64,000 nucleotides of DNA, taken from assembly GCA_947174885.1 (NCBI GenBank), contig CAMWKO010000009.1:1-64000 (forward strand), read 5' to 3'. Positions 18,877 to 29,347 of the stretch are shown one piece after another. The position numbers and the translations under genes are program-made. The notes below the pieces were generated by a model. That model ran no database searches, was not told the DNA's origin, and saw only the letters and a list, made by a program, of their open reading frames with translations. The stretch comes from an uncultured Clostridia bacterium (GTDB lineage Bacteria; Bacillota; Clostridia; Lachnospirales; Lachnospiraceae). Every line of letters begins with the position of its first letter. Within the stretch, counting starts at the first letter, position 1.

Positions 18877-18925
18877 AAAACCTTACTGATTTTCAGGATA
18901 AAAGCTGAATATCAGTAAGGTTTTT
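18877..18925. terminator. Terminator hairpin, second copy of the 869-918 hairpin
   Basis: AAAACCTTACTGATTTTCAGG...CTGAATATCAGTAAGGTTTTT. Confidence 0.65.
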
Positions 18926-18930
18926 ATTAA

Positions 18931-18978
18931 CATTTTCAAAATAAAATCAATTAAATAATATGTTTCAATGACAGACAT
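18931..18978 (-). pseudogene. 5' stub of a PIN/NYN-like gene
   Basis: Minus strand MSVIETYYLIDF... matches the start of the relic at 1567 (MPNIETYYLIDFENV). Confidence 0.6.
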
Positions 18979-19134
18979 AGCTTTTACTGCTTTGCCATTT
19001 GAATTTTCGCAACAAGACTTTTTGAAGCTAAAAATAAAAAATACGGAAACTCTAATATACTATAAAATAGTTTTTTATTACAATATATGATAAAATATTT
19101 TTATGTCTGACTGAAATTTGAAAGGTAGTAAGAT

Positions 19135-19584
19135 ATGGAATCAGAAGAAATATTAAAGTATTGTCTTGAAAATTTAGAAGGTACAATTTTAGTAGAAAGC
19201 TGGGGAGAAAAAGGAATATTTTATAATCCTAATAATGTTTTAAAAAGAGGAGTATATGTACTTACAATAAAAGAAAAAGATGGAGATAATGATAAAGGCT
19301 CAAATCTTAATAGAGAAAATGTTTATAGAGTTAATTTAGGTATTCGCAAAAAAACTTTTATAGAATTATTCAATGAAGTACCCAAAAGACCAAATGCAGG
19401 TGGAATAGTAGATATGAATTATAATTTTACAGAATTAGATAAGATAATTCCTCATCCTGTATATGCCTGGATGGGATGGATTTCTGTATTAAATCCGTCA
19501 GATAAAACTTTTGAAGAATTAAAAACATTTATTGGGGAGTCTTATGAATATGCAGTAGAAAAATTTAAGAAAAGAAAAGTATAA
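19135..19584 (+). CDS. DUF6194-like family protein
   Basis: YRVNLGIRKKTFIELF...IIPHPVYAWMGWISVLNPSDKTFEELKTFIGESYEYAVEKF. Confidence 0.7.
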   Translation: MESEEILKYCLENLEGTILVESWGEKGIFYNPNNVLKRGVYVLTIKEKDGDNDKGSNLNRENVYRVNLGIRKKTFIELFNEVPKRPNAGGIVDMNYNFTELDKIIPHPVYAWMGWISVLNPSDKTFEELKTFIGESYEYAVEKFKKRKV

Positions 19585-19699
19585 ATAGTAATTCTGCTGA
19601 ACTGATGAAAAACCAAGAAAAGAGAGACTTTATTGATAAAAGAAAGAATGAAAGCATGGAAACAAATTTACAAAAATGGCTTTCAAAGGAGAAAAATAA

Positions 19700-20767
19700 G
19701 TGGTAAAGAATAATCTAAAATCTGAAAGAAAGTATTATATAGATAATTTAAGATGGGCATGCATTCTGTTATTAGTTCCATTCCATGCAGCAATGGCATG
19801 GAATTGTTGGGGAGAGGGAAATTATATCTGGTTTCAGGAAAATAAAGGATTGAGTTCGTTTATAACATTGATTTCACCATGGTATATGCCATTGCTTTTT
19901 GTACTTGCCGGAATGAGTGCCAGATATTCTTTGAAGAAGAGAACAATGAAAGATTTTGCAAAAGAGAGAATAAAAAAGTTGTTGTTACCATTTTTTATTG
20001 GAGAGGTGACAATAGTGGCTGCCATAACTTATTATGCAGATCGGTTTCATAATAATTATGAAGGGAGCTTTTTTAATCATTATGGGACGTTTTTTACAAA
20101 ATTTACGGATTTAACAGGATATGATGGCGGATGGACACCCGCACATTTGTGGTTTCTGTTATATTTGTTTATCATATCATTTGTGGCATTAGGTATTATT
20201 CGGATACAAAAAAGATTCTTTCGTGGTTTTTCATGTAAAAATATAAAAATGTATGGAATTTATCTGCTAGGAGTTTTTCCGGCAGTTGGAAGTTATTTCT
20301 TAGATATTGGGGGAAAAAGCATAGGTATGTATATGGTATTGTATTTGATAGGGTATTATGTACTGGCAGAAGATATTATTGTTGAAAAAGTTGCAAAGTA
20401 TCGTGTATGGAATTTGGCTATTATGATAGTAGCAGATATACTGGATGTTTATATGTTTGTATGGAAGGAAAATGCCAATGGTGCAGTCAATACCATTATG
20501 ATGTATATAACACTTTGGTTTGGAATACTGACAATAATCGGATTTGCACAAAAAGAATTTAATTTTGTAAATGGTGTCACAAGGTATCTTACATCGCATT
20601 CATTTCAAATATACATAATACATTTTGTGTGGGTCGTAGCATTTCAGTTTTATTTTGATAAAGCAACGGATAATATATGGATATTGTATGTTGTACCGAT
20701 TATATTATCCTATGTTATGACTATTGTGACTTGCGAAATATTAGAAAAGGGAAAAACTATAGTTTAG
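19700..20767 (+). CDS. Acyltransferase family membrane protein (OatA/Acyl_transf_3-like)
   Basis: YYIDNLRWACILLLVPFHAAMAWN, multiple TM segments, SFQIYIIHFVWVVAFQF. Confidence 0.88.
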   Translation: MVKNNLKSERKYYIDNLRWACILLLVPFHAAMAWNCWGEGNYIWFQENKGLSSFITLISPWYMPLLFVLAGMSARYSLKKRTMKDFAKERIKKLLLPFFIGEVTIVAAITYYADRFHNNYEGSFFNHYGTFFTKFTDLTGYDGGWTPAHLWFLLYLFIISFVALGIIRIQKRFFRGFSCKNIKMYGIYLLGVFPAVGSYFLDIGGKSIGMYMVLYLIGYYVLAEDIIVEKVAKYRVWNLAIMIVADILDVYMFVWKENANGAVNTIMMYITLWFGILTIIGFAQKEFNFVNGVTRYLTSHSFQIYIIHFVWVVAFQFYFDKATDNIWILYVVPIILSYVMTIVTCEILEKGKTIV

Positions 20768-20782
20768 AACTTGGAGGTAACT

Positions 20783-21535
20783 ATGAATAAAGATGAAATA
20801 TTAAGAAAAGTAGATATTTTATATATAATGTGGAAACAAGGTAGTCTTGGCGGAGAGTTTATGCCGGAAGATGAAAATCCTCATTTAGAAAAAGATTCGA
20901 TAGAGAATTATTTATATTTTACATTACCTATGGCTCTAAACTATCAAAGAAACTCTTATACATTATGGGAAAGTGCTAATAAAACATATAATGATGAAGA
21001 AACAGGATTTGTATTTAATCCTAAATTATGTTTAGAAAAAAGTTTTGAAGAAGTACAATATGCACTTACTAAATATAAAGTATCTTTACAAAAACAAAAA
21101 CAAACTGAAATATGGTTATCACTTTGTAATACATTTGTAGAATTATTTGATGGTGATATAAGGAGACTATTTGATACATTAGATAATGATGTAGATAAGA
21201 TCAGAAATTTTATACAAAAGGATAATAAAAAGAAATTTCCATATTTATCTGGTACAAAAATATGTAATTATTGGCTATACGTTATTTGGCAATATACAGA
21301 TAGAGAATATAAAAACATGGAAAATCTGACAGTAGCCCCTGATACACATGTTATTAAAGCAACTCATAAATTAGGCCTTATTAACGATAAAGAATTAGAA
21401 AGTTCTGATGTCCAATTAATAGTAATAGATAGATGGAATAATCTATTTAAAGGAACAAAGTATAAACCTATTGATATCCATACTGCATTATGGTTATGGA
21501 GCAGAAATGGATTTATAGATTTAATAACAAAATAA
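20783..21535 (+). CDS. Hypothetical protein, possibly HhH/DNA glycosylase-like fold (weak)
   Basis: Intact 250-aa ORF; FPYLSGTKICNYWLYVIWQYTD...LTVAPDTHVIKATHKLGLI. Confidence 0.55.
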   Translation: MNKDEILRKVDILYIMWKQGSLGGEFMPEDENPHLEKDSIENYLYFTLPMALNYQRNSYTLWESANKTYNDEETGFVFNPKLCLEKSFEEVQYALTKYKVSLQKQKQTEIWLSLCNTFVELFDGDIRRLFDTLDNDVDKIRNFIQKDNKKKFPYLSGTKICNYWLYVIWQYTDREYKNMENLTVAPDTHVIKATHKLGLINDKELESSDVQLIVIDRWNNLFKGTKYKPIDIHTALWLWSRNGFIDLITK

Positions 21536-21750
21536 AGAGAAAATAGACGATTTTAATTGGAGATAAATTTCAGGTTGTTTTACCGGGAGAAAAAATGGAA
21601 GCTTCTGTTACATTTTATTAAATATAAAAGTGATGCTTCATAAATAATTCTGTGCAACTGTTAGTTGCAAAGTCTTTATCAATAGCAACATCAGGTTGGT
21701 TTAATAATTTTTTTATTATTGATAAAATAATGAAAAAGGAGGTAATCAGC

Positions 21751-22491
21751 ATGACTTTAGGAGACAATATACAATGGTTACGCAAGATGAATAATATCAC
21801 ACAGGAAGAACTGGCAGAAAGATTATCTGTCTCAAGACAAACAATTTCTAAATGGGAAATGAATCAGACATATCCTGAAATTCCAAAACTTATTGAAATA
21901 GGAAATCTGTTTAATTGTAAGGTTGATGAGTTACTAAAAAAAGATTTGTGTAAGAATCAGGAAGTTTATTCAGAGATAACAATTAAAGAAGTCACAGGCT
22001 TTAGAATGGGACGATATGTTATGATTTCTCCAAATCCGGAAGACGATGTAAATTCTTATATGGATAGGTGGGCAGAATCAAGCGGACTTAATGATATTCC
22101 GGGTTATAAAGCAAAACGAATAGGATGGGATTTTCCATTTGTATCAGCAGAACAGCAGAGCCGCTTTGGATTAAGAGGGTATGTGGCAGCATATATATTG
22201 CCTGATGATTTCGAACCAAGGTGTGAAGGAGTAGAAATTGTAAGTCAAAATACAACAACCTATGCCTGCATTACAATATGTGACCCGTTTTCAAGAGCAT
22301 TTGAATATATTCCGGGTGGATATAAAAAGATTCTGGATTATTTAAATGCAAATGGATTTAAAGAAAATGTAAGTGGCGAATATTTATCATGTTTTGAATA
22401 CGTGTATGAAAAAGAAGATATTACTTACATGGAAGTATATATTCATGTTGATTCTGTAGGACATGCCAATTTATTTACACCATTAAGATAA
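21751..22491 (+). CDS. XRE HTH regulator with GyrI-like effector domain
   Basis: MTLGDNIQWLRKMNNITQEELAERLSVSRQTISKWEMNQTYPEIPKLIEIGNLFNCKVDELL; C-terminal GyrI-like region. Confidence 0.9.
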   Translation: MTLGDNIQWLRKMNNITQEELAERLSVSRQTISKWEMNQTYPEIPKLIEIGNLFNCKVDELLKKDLCKNQEVYSEITIKEVTGFRMGRYVMISPNPEDDVNSYMDRWAESSGLNDIPGYKAKRIGWDFPFVSAEQQSRFGLRGYVAAYILPDDFEPRCEGVEIVSQNTTTYACITICDPFSRAFEYIPGGYKKILDYLNANGFKENVSGEYLSCFEYVYEKEDITYMEVYIHVDSVGHANLFTPLR

Positions 22492-22529
22492 AAAATTATA
22501 AATATATTATAATGGAATGGAGAGATATT

Positions 22530-22886
22530 ATGAGACTCGTTATGCAGCCAACATATACAACCTGTGGTCAAGCGTGTATCGCCATGATTACGGGAAAAGA
22601 TGTTGAAGAAGTTATAAAAGATATGAAAACAGATGGACAAACAAGTATTGGTCAGCTGATTGAAGCATTAGATTTTTATGGAATAAGTCATGCCGAAAAG
22701 AATACACGCATTTCAAAGAAAAATCCTGTTCCGTATGAATACTCTATATTAACTGTTCATACAAATGCAGGCTATTCACATTGGATATTATTGTTTGATG
22801 GCAAATACTACGACCCTGAATTTGGATTAATTGAAGGTGAGTACACACATGGGAAAATAACCTCTTTTTTAGGAATATATAATTAG
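22530..22886 (+). CDS. C39-like cysteine peptidase domain protein
   Basis: QPTYTTCGQACIAMITGKDVE ... SHWILLFDGKYYDPEFG; Cys/His/Asp arrangement. Confidence 0.75.
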   Translation: MRLVMQPTYTTCGQACIAMITGKDVEEVIKDMKTDGQTSIGQLIEALDFYGISHAEKNTRISKKNPVPYEYSILTVHTNAGYSHWILLFDGKYYDPEFGLIEGEYTHGKITSFLGIYN

Positions 22887-22940
22887 TATTTTGTCAAACA
22901 GAAACACACATACAACTAGGAATTTGCAAAGGAGGACAAT

Positions 22941-23396
22941 ATGGAACAGAAAGCAAGTGACATTCAGAAACAAAGAATTAAAGAAATAGAAACAAAGGCA
23001 GATGAATTAGTAGGTAAATGTGAAATTATGTTTGTTTCCTCTGTTAATGAAAAAGGTTATCCAAGAACCTGTTGTGTTAGTAAATTAAGTGATGAGGGAT
23101 TTAGGGATATTTATTTTGTAACTTCAAAGAGAAGTGAAAAGCAGGGAAAGGCAAAACACTTTGAAACGAATACAAAATCAAGTATTTGTTTTCAACACGA
23201 AGGGGATTCCTTAACCTTGGTGGGTGAAGTTGAAATAATAACTGATAGAGAAGAAATGCAGAGATTATGGAACGAGCAGGACAGAGCCTTTTTTTCTAAA
23301 GGAATTGATGACCCTAAAATAAGATTTATACATTTTCATACATTAGAGGCAACTTTCTGGATTGAATGTAAATTTAGAACTGTAAAATATAAATAA
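22941..23396 (+). CDS. Pyridoxamine 5'-phosphate oxidase-like flavin protein
   Basis: EIMFVSSVNEKGYPRTCCVSKLSDEGFRDIYFVTSKRSEKQGKAKHFETNTKSSICF. Confidence 0.85.
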   Translation: MEQKASDIQKQRIKEIETKADELVGKCEIMFVSSVNEKGYPRTCCVSKLSDEGFRDIYFVTSKRSEKQGKAKHFETNTKSSICFQHEGDSLTLVGEVEIITDREEMQRLWNEQDRAFFSKGIDDPKIRFIHFHTLEATFWIECKFRTVKYK

Positions 23397-24011
23397 AAGA
23401 TAAATCTCGGTTTATCAGGAGATGCACTAAGCACTTGTATTACCAAGTGATACTGCATTGCTTAAGGCATTATATCTGGCTATACTTGAAGCTATCAGCT
23501 ATCAAGAAGTGGACACAGACCATACGAAATTGGTGTGCTATATATGGTGAGTTTTGTATCATGTACGAAGGCAGGCTGCCATAATAGAGTCAGGAAGTAT
23601 ATTATTACAGGCGGTATTCCCGCCTGTTTTTTATATGCTCTTAGAGCAGTGATATATAAAGCAGGGCAGAATGCTCCAGATTCAGAGCAATCTGCTAAAT
23701 CATTATTATAGACATAGTATACGCCAAAGGTTGTCGGACCGTTCTCTTTCGGCATGTAATCAGGCGACTCCACATAGAAGCGGTAATAAGGCATCAGCAT
23801 CTTTTCCAAAGCACTGCTTCGGTAGACAAGCTCCACTTTTCGGATTAGCGTTTCGTCCTCAATCTCATATGGAATACTGATGATATGCTCTCATTCAGAA
23901 GACAGTCACGAGACATAATAGTTTCATTTGCTTTTACCTCCTGATTGATTTATAATGTGAGCATGTTACTTAAAACGTAGTCTGAGTCAGAACTTTTTTG
24001 AGGTGTAAAAT

Positions 24012-24125
24012 AGCAGTCGTGAAATAGCAAAAAACAAATTTACCGGAAAGTACATTGCGATATTATGAGAAAAAGGAACTGATAAAGGTTGCAAGGAATA
24101 ATTGTTGTTTTATCAGCAACACATA
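24012..24125 (+). pseudogene. MerR family regulator relic, second copy
   Basis: Nucleotide similarity to 8777-8870, including EIAKK..NLPESTLRYYEKKELIKVA; no intact start, truncated. Confidence 0.7.
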
Positions 24126-24171
24126 TAACAGGAAACAAAACAGGTATGTGATGATGATTATTAAAGAGAAG

Positions 24172-25161
24172 ATGAGATATAAAAAAATACTGTTAATATT
24201 TTTTTGCCTAATACTTTTATGTCAGGGGTGCAGTATTGAAAACAGTGAAAATAATGATAACAGTATTTCATATACACAGGAAAACGAAGAAGCGTTAAGC
24301 CATATACAAACAGACAGCGATAATAGCAATGTCGGTTATGTAGTAGAGACAACAGAGAATATTTTATCGGTTGTCCCACCGTTTTTTGGGAAGCCATATG
24401 TGGAGCTTAATAATAATGTTCCCAATTTTACACCTGAAGAAAAAGGAAGCAAAGTAATATTTGAAAGTTATAGCGAATTAGATGAGTTAGGTCGTTGTGG
24501 TGTCGCATATGCAAACATATGTCAGGATATAATGCCAACGGAGGAACGTGGTGAAATAGGTCAGATTAAACCCTCCGGATGGCAGCTGATAAAATATGAT
24601 ATTGTTGATGGAAAATATCTTTATAACAGATGTCATTTGATTGCTTATCAGCTAGCAGGTGAAAATGCAAATGAGAAAAATCTGATTACCGGTACAAGAT
24701 ATTTAAATGTTTCAGGTATGCTGCCATTTGAGAATGAAGTGGCTGATTATGTTAAATCAACTGGAAACCATGTGTTATATAGAGTAACACCCATTTATAA
24801 GGACACCGATTTAGTTGCAACCGGTGTTCAAATGGAAGCATATTCTATTGAAGATGACGGAGTCGGCGTATGCTATAATGTGTTTGTGTACAATATTCAA
24901 CCGGGAATAAGTATTGATTATGCAACAGGAGAGAGCCGGATTATCGACGGGGACAATCATTTAAACGCAGAGACGGGAAATGCTTCAAAGGACAATCCGG
25001 ATAAGCAGGATTATGTTGTGAATACAAATACAAAAAGATTTCATTCACCTATATGCACAAGTGTTGATGATATAAAAGAAAAAAATAAGATAGAAGTAAA
25101 CTGTAGCAGGGAAGAGCTGATTGATGCAGGATATATTCCCTGCAAGAGATGTAATCCGTAG
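24172..25161 (+). CDS. DNA/RNA non-specific endonuclease, lipoprotein, with C-terminal cysteine motif
   Basis: Lipobox LILLCQGC; NRCHLIAYQLAGENANEKNLITGTRYLNVSGMLPFENEVADYVKSTGNHVLYRVTPIY; C-terminal FHSPICTS...IPCKRCNP. ORF track start 24055 lies in the MerR relic. Confidence 0.88.
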   Translation: MRYKKILLIFFCLILLCQGCSIENSENNDNSISYTQENEEALSHIQTDSDNSNVGYVVETTENILSVVPPFFGKPYVELNNNVPNFTPEEKGSKVIFESYSELDELGRCGVAYANICQDIMPTEERGEIGQIKPSGWQLIKYDIVDGKYLYNRCHLIAYQLAGENANEKNLITGTRYLNVSGMLPFENEVADYVKSTGNHVLYRVTPIYKDTDLVATGVQMEAYSIEDDGVGVCYNVFVYNIQPGISIDYATGESRIIDGDNHLNAETGNASKDNPDKQDYVVNTNTKRFHSPICTSVDDIKEKNKIEVNCSREELIDAGYIPCKRCNP

Positions 25162-25262
25162 TAATAATTTGATTTTATGAGATTGCAGCCTGCTTGAAAA
25201 GCCGGCTATATTAAGTATGTTTTTCAGATTGATAAATAGTAGTTTTTTGAGGTGCTAATACT

Positions 25263-25682
25263 ATGGAATTAGTTGATTATACAGGAAAATTAAATAATCA
25301 TAGTGAATATTTACAAGTAATAAAACAATTAGAAAATAAATGCAAATATATTGAGTATGTTTTAGTAAATGAATATGAAACAAGATTTATAGAGAAATTC
25401 AAAAGTCTTATCATATTGTCAGAGTTAAAAAATAAATGGTGGGGAACAAAATCCAGTCAAAAAAATAAGGTATATAAAATAAAATCATCAAAAGAAGTTT
25501 TTAACTATCTAAAACAATTTGAAACTTTTTGTAAATATACTATTTCAAATGATGGCGATATTGTAGAAGATACTGATTTTGGAATAAATGATATTGCGTT
25601 TTTTGATGATGAAGATATGCCATTATTATTTACAACTACACACGAAGGCTATATTACAATTAGAGATGATTTATTTAGATAA
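25263..25682 (+). CDS. Hypothetical protein
   Basis: Intact 139-aa ORF with Met start; family not recognised. Confidence 0.55.
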   Translation: MELVDYTGKLNNHSEYLQVIKQLENKCKYIEYVLVNEYETRFIEKFKSLIILSELKNKWWGTKSSQKNKVYKIKSSKEVFNYLKQFETFCKYTISNDGDIVEDTDFGINDIAFFDDEDMPLLFTTTHEGYITIRDDLFR

Positions 25683-25709
25683 ATTTACAATTTAAAGAGG
25701 TGTTTAAGT

Positions 25710-26285
25710 ATGAGCGAAAGACCTGATTTAGGTATAAAATTAGATAGCAAAACATTTAAGGAATACTATTATTTAAAAGAGGAACTAATTGATTTTTGCA
25801 GAAAAAATGATTTGCAAACAACCGGCGGGAAGTTAGAACTAACCGAAAGAATTGTTGACTTTTTAGATACAGGCAAAAGAACATTTAAAACTCATACGAC
25901 TAGAAAAACTACAATTATTGGTGAAATAACACTTGATACAATTATAGAAGAAAATTTTGTATGTTCCGAAAAACACAGAGCATTTTACAAAGAACAAATA
26001 GGAAATAGTTTTTCTTTTAATGTTGCTTTTCAAAAATGGTTAAAAAGCAATTCCGGAAAAACATACCAAGATTCGATAACTGCGTATTATCAGATATTAG
26101 AAGATAAAAAGAAAAATAAAACAACTATTGATAAACAGTTTGAGTATAATACCTATATTAGAGATTTCTTTATTGATAATAAAGGTAAAAGTTTAGAGCA
26201 GGCGATTAAATGTTGGAAATACAAAAAGAGTTTAAAAGGTAATAATAAATATGAAAGGGAAGATTTAGAAATATTAAATAGTTAA
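25710..26285 (+). CDS. SAP domain/DUF6434 family protein
   Basis: LKEELIDFCRKNDLQTTGGKLELTERIVDFLDTGKR SAP-like motif; FVCSEKHRAFYKEQIGNSFSFNVAFQKWLKSNSGKTYQDSI. Confidence 0.75.
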   Translation: MSERPDLGIKLDSKTFKEYYYLKEELIDFCRKNDLQTTGGKLELTERIVDFLDTGKRTFKTHTTRKTTIIGEITLDTIIEENFVCSEKHRAFYKEQIGNSFSFNVAFQKWLKSNSGKTYQDSITAYYQILEDKKKNKTTIDKQFEYNTYIRDFFIDNKGKSLEQAIKCWKYKKSLKGNNKYEREDLEILNS

Positions 26286-26571
26286 ATACAAATTACAATA
26301 AATTCGGCAGGTAGTCCGGTTGTGCCAATCAACAATTGGTTAAATCCAGAAGGTGCAACGACAGGAAATGTCGCCAATAAAAGCATTTGCATATAGAAAT
26401 ATTGGAAGACATTTGATGAATAGAAATGTAAAGAAAATCAGAACGGCAAAATAAATTTGTCCAAACATGTGAGTTTTAAGACGGATTATAAGTATATGTT
26501 ATAAATTATGTAAAGTCAAAACGACATTTCTTAGAGTATATTTCATTGTAAATATAGGTTTTAGGTGAATT

Positions 26572-26940
26572 ATGTTATTAGAAGATATTAAAAAATTTTG
26601 TATGAGCAAGCACAAAGCATATGAAGAATATCCGTTTGGCGATGTTCCGATATGCTATAAGCTGAATAATAAAATATTTGCACAGATTTATCCTTATCCG
26701 GAGGATTACAAAATTACACTTAAGTGTACTGCGGATGCCGGTCAGTTTTATCGAATGGTGTATCCGGGAAAAGTGGTCAGAGGTTATCATTGTCCGCCTG
26801 TACAGCAGCCATATTGGAACACTATTTATTTGGAGGATTTTCCGGATGAAGAGTTGTTAAATATGATTGATCATGCGTATGAAACGGTTTTTAACAGTTT
26901 TAGCAAAAAAGTGCAGAAACAGATTTTAGAGGATGAATGA
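26572..26940 (+). CDS. MmcQ/YjbR family DNA-binding protein
   Basis: AYEEYPFGDVPICYKLNNKIFAQIYP...YHCPPVQQPYWNTIYLEDFPDEELLNMIDHAYETV. Confidence 0.85.
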   Translation: MLLEDIKKFCMSKHKAYEEYPFGDVPICYKLNNKIFAQIYPYPEDYKITLKCTADAGQFYRMVYPGKVVRGYHCPPVQQPYWNTIYLEDFPDEELLNMIDHAYETVFNSFSKKVQKQILEDE

Positions 26941-26979
26941 AAGGTACTGAGTCAGCATTTAAAATCAGGAGAAATGAAA

Positions 26980-27432
26980 ATGGCAGTAGAATATAGAAGA
27001 TTAACAGAAAAAGAACTGGAAGTATTTATTGATATGAGGATTAGTCAGCTGAGGGAAGAAGGTGCAAAAGAAGATATAGACCTGAAACCTGCTTTGAGAG
27101 ATTATTATAGTCGGCATATGGCAGATGGTACATTTATATCATGGTTAGCTGTTGATAAAGATAAAATTGTTGCAACAAGTGGAATATCGTTTGTTGAAAA
27201 ACCACCTTATTTTGGCTGTACAAGTGGAAAAATGGGTTTGTTATCAAGTATGTTTGTGTCTAAGGAATATCGCAGACAGGGAATTGCAAAGGAATTATTG
27301 GCCAGAGTTGTAAATGCAGCAAAAGATTATGGTTGCGGTACTGTTCAAATTACGGCTTCAGATATGGGTGTGCTGCTGTATAGCAATTTCGGGTTTGTAA
27401 AGAACGGAAATTTTATGCAGTATAAATTGTAA
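26980..27432 (+). CDS. GNAT family N-acetyltransferase
   Basis: LSSMFVSKEYRRQGIAKELLARVVNAAKDYGCGTVQITASDMGVLLYSNFGF. Confidence 0.92.
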   Translation: MAVEYRRLTEKELEVFIDMRISQLREEGAKEDIDLKPALRDYYSRHMADGTFISWLAVDKDKIVATSGISFVEKPPYFGCTSGKMGLLSSMFVSKEYRRQGIAKELLARVVNAAKDYGCGTVQITASDMGVLLYSNFGFVKNGNFMQYKL

Positions 27433-27457
27433 TTAGAATGTAGTATGTAGAGAGAAG

Positions 27458-28138
27458 GTGTTGTGTTTGACAGATAATAACTCGGCATTTGATTCCAAAG
27501 AATATGATAGAAAAGTTTTGCAGACAATTCCATATTATGAGGAAATTTACAAACAGATTATTGATTTGATTAAAGTGCATAAATCAGATGGGTTATCATT
27601 TTTAGATTTAGGATGTGGAACAGGCAAAATTGCAGAGGTGGCATTTCCTAATCTGGATATTAGAAGATTTGTTTTTGTTGATTCATCGGAAAATATGATA
27701 AAGATAGTAAAGGAAAGATTTGCCGACATAAAATCTGAGTTTAATGTCTGTAATATCATAAATACTTCTTATACGGAAGAATTTGATGTAGTTACTGCAA
27801 TTTTGGTAAACCATTATTTTCATAAGGAAGAGAAGACAGATGTGTTGAAAAAATGTTATTCTGCATTAAGGTCTGGTGGAATTTATATAGGATTTGAGAA
27901 TTTTATGCCTTATACCGAGTATGGAAAGCATCTTGCTTTAGAAAGATGGAAAGCATATCAGTTATGTAAGGGAAAGAATTTTAAAGAGTGTCAGGAACAT
28001 ATTAACAGATTTGGAGTTGATTATTTTCCGATTACAATATCAGAACATTTGGAAATTATGAAACAGTCCGGATTTGATGTGGCAGAGATATTTTGGATAT
28101 CAAATATGCAGGTTGGCATATATGGGATAAAGCATTAA
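27458..28138 (+). CDS. Class I SAM-dependent methyltransferase
   Basis: LSFLDLGCGTGKIAEVAFPNLDIRRFVFVDSSENMIKIVKERF. Confidence 0.9.
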   Translation: MLCLTDNNSAFDSKEYDRKVLQTIPYYEEIYKQIIDLIKVHKSDGLSFLDLGCGTGKIAEVAFPNLDIRRFVFVDSSENMIKIVKERFADIKSEFNVCNIINTSYTEEFDVVTAILVNHYFHKEEKTDVLKKCYSALRSGGIYIGFENFMPYTEYGKHLALERWKAYQLCKGKNFKECQEHINRFGVDYFPITISEHLEIMKQSGFDVAEIFWISNMQVGIYGIKH

Positions 28139-28170
28139 TAAAACCTGCCTTCCATTCTATAATTAAAAAT

Positions 28171-28938
28171 TCAATATCCCCAAATCTCAATTGCCGTATA
28201 TGTATGGCTATAGTGGTAGCCAAGTTTTTCTGCCAGAGCAACAGAGCTTTTATTCTGTGCATCCCAACTAGGATATAAATTTCGTTTTAAGCACTCCAAT
28301 ATCAGCTTTGCTCCACATGTATATGCTAAGCCCTTTCGGCGATATTCTTCTTTGGTATCAATCTCTATTTCAATGCCATCTTTGTATCTGGAATAAGATG
28401 AAGCACCGGACACAATCGCATGGTTTTTTAGTATTACTGTACCTAATCCGAGTCTGCGATAATCTTCATAAGTTTGAAACTGTGATACCAAATCAGCACT
28501 CCATGTTTGGGACTTACACATTTGATAAAGCTGTTTGTCAATCATACGAATTTCATATTCACCCGGTAAAGAGGAAATTACGTTTTCAAGTTTCTCCCTA
28601 TTGAAAATATCAGCTTCTTTTTTTATAGCGTAGCGAGAAACGATTTTCGCCTTATTACCATAAAATTGTGTGATTGTATTTTTCCAGTCATCATTTTGCG
28701 GAATCATAATCATAAAATCCTGTATACACCAATTAGGTTTGTAAGACACTAATTCTATACTGGGGTTTCCGGCAAAAAAGATAAAATCTCCAAGTATAGC
28801 CATTGCTGCTGTTGGATTGTGTAAGTCGTCTGCATATATTTTCCCCATAATTCCCTGTAAACAGGACAAAATAATGGTATCTTCCCATTTGTCAAATAGT
28901 GCTGCAACTTTTTCACTGTTTGTAACTTCGTATACCAT
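28171..28938 (-). CDS. GNAT acetyltransferase (PF12746-like)
   Basis: GIEIEIDTKEEYRRKGLAYTCGAKLILECLKRNLYPSWDAQNKSSVALAEKLGYHYSHTYTAIEI. Confidence 0.88.
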   Translation of the reverse strand: MVYEVTNSEKVAALFDKWEDTIILSCLQGIMGKIYADDLHNPTAAMAILGDFIFFAGNPSIELVSYKPNWCIQDFMIMIPQNDDWKNTITQFYGNKAKIVSRYAIKKEADIFNREKLENVISSLPGEYEIRMIDKQLYQMCKSQTWSADLVSQFQTYEDYRRLGLGTVILKNHAIVSGASSYSRYKDGIEIEIDTKEEYRRKGLAYTCGAKLILECLKRNLYPSWDAQNKSSVALAEKLGYHYSHTYTAIEIWGY

Positions 28939-29347
28939 TCAAATACCTCCGTTAAATTATTGTTCGGAATACATAATATAATGTCATTGGCATATAAATT
29001 TCTTTGCCATATTTTTAGATTTTGCTTATCTGCGTAATTATTAATCAAATTTATTTTAAAGGTTAATGCTTATTATAACATAAGGAAGCCGGTAATTCAT
29101 TAAAACTTTTAAGGTTATTTAGTATGATAAGAGATTATGTAAAAAACAGAATTATTTAGTCTCATAAGAAATTGTAAATATTGTCTTTTTGCACATTAAG
29201 GTACTTAAAAATGCTATAAATTTTAATGATTTGGTGCGTAAATAAAGCCCGTTTATCTTGAATGTTGATGAGGGTGGTTTGTTCTGCTATTCCGGAAACA
29301 GAGTTGAGAAAAGTTGGAACGATTTATATATGAGTGATATAATATAA

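Noticed and set aside
23400-23640. Possible transposase remnant
   Set aside because: Some transposase-like flavour in translated frames but no diagnostic motif could be identified
23495-23836. 113-aa minus-strand ORF (MELVYRSSALEKMLMPYYRFYVESPDYMPKENGPTTFGVYYV...)
   Set aside because: Start region looks like a real protein fragment, but it joins unrelated sequence and the family was not recognised; probable relic, too uncertain to list as a gene
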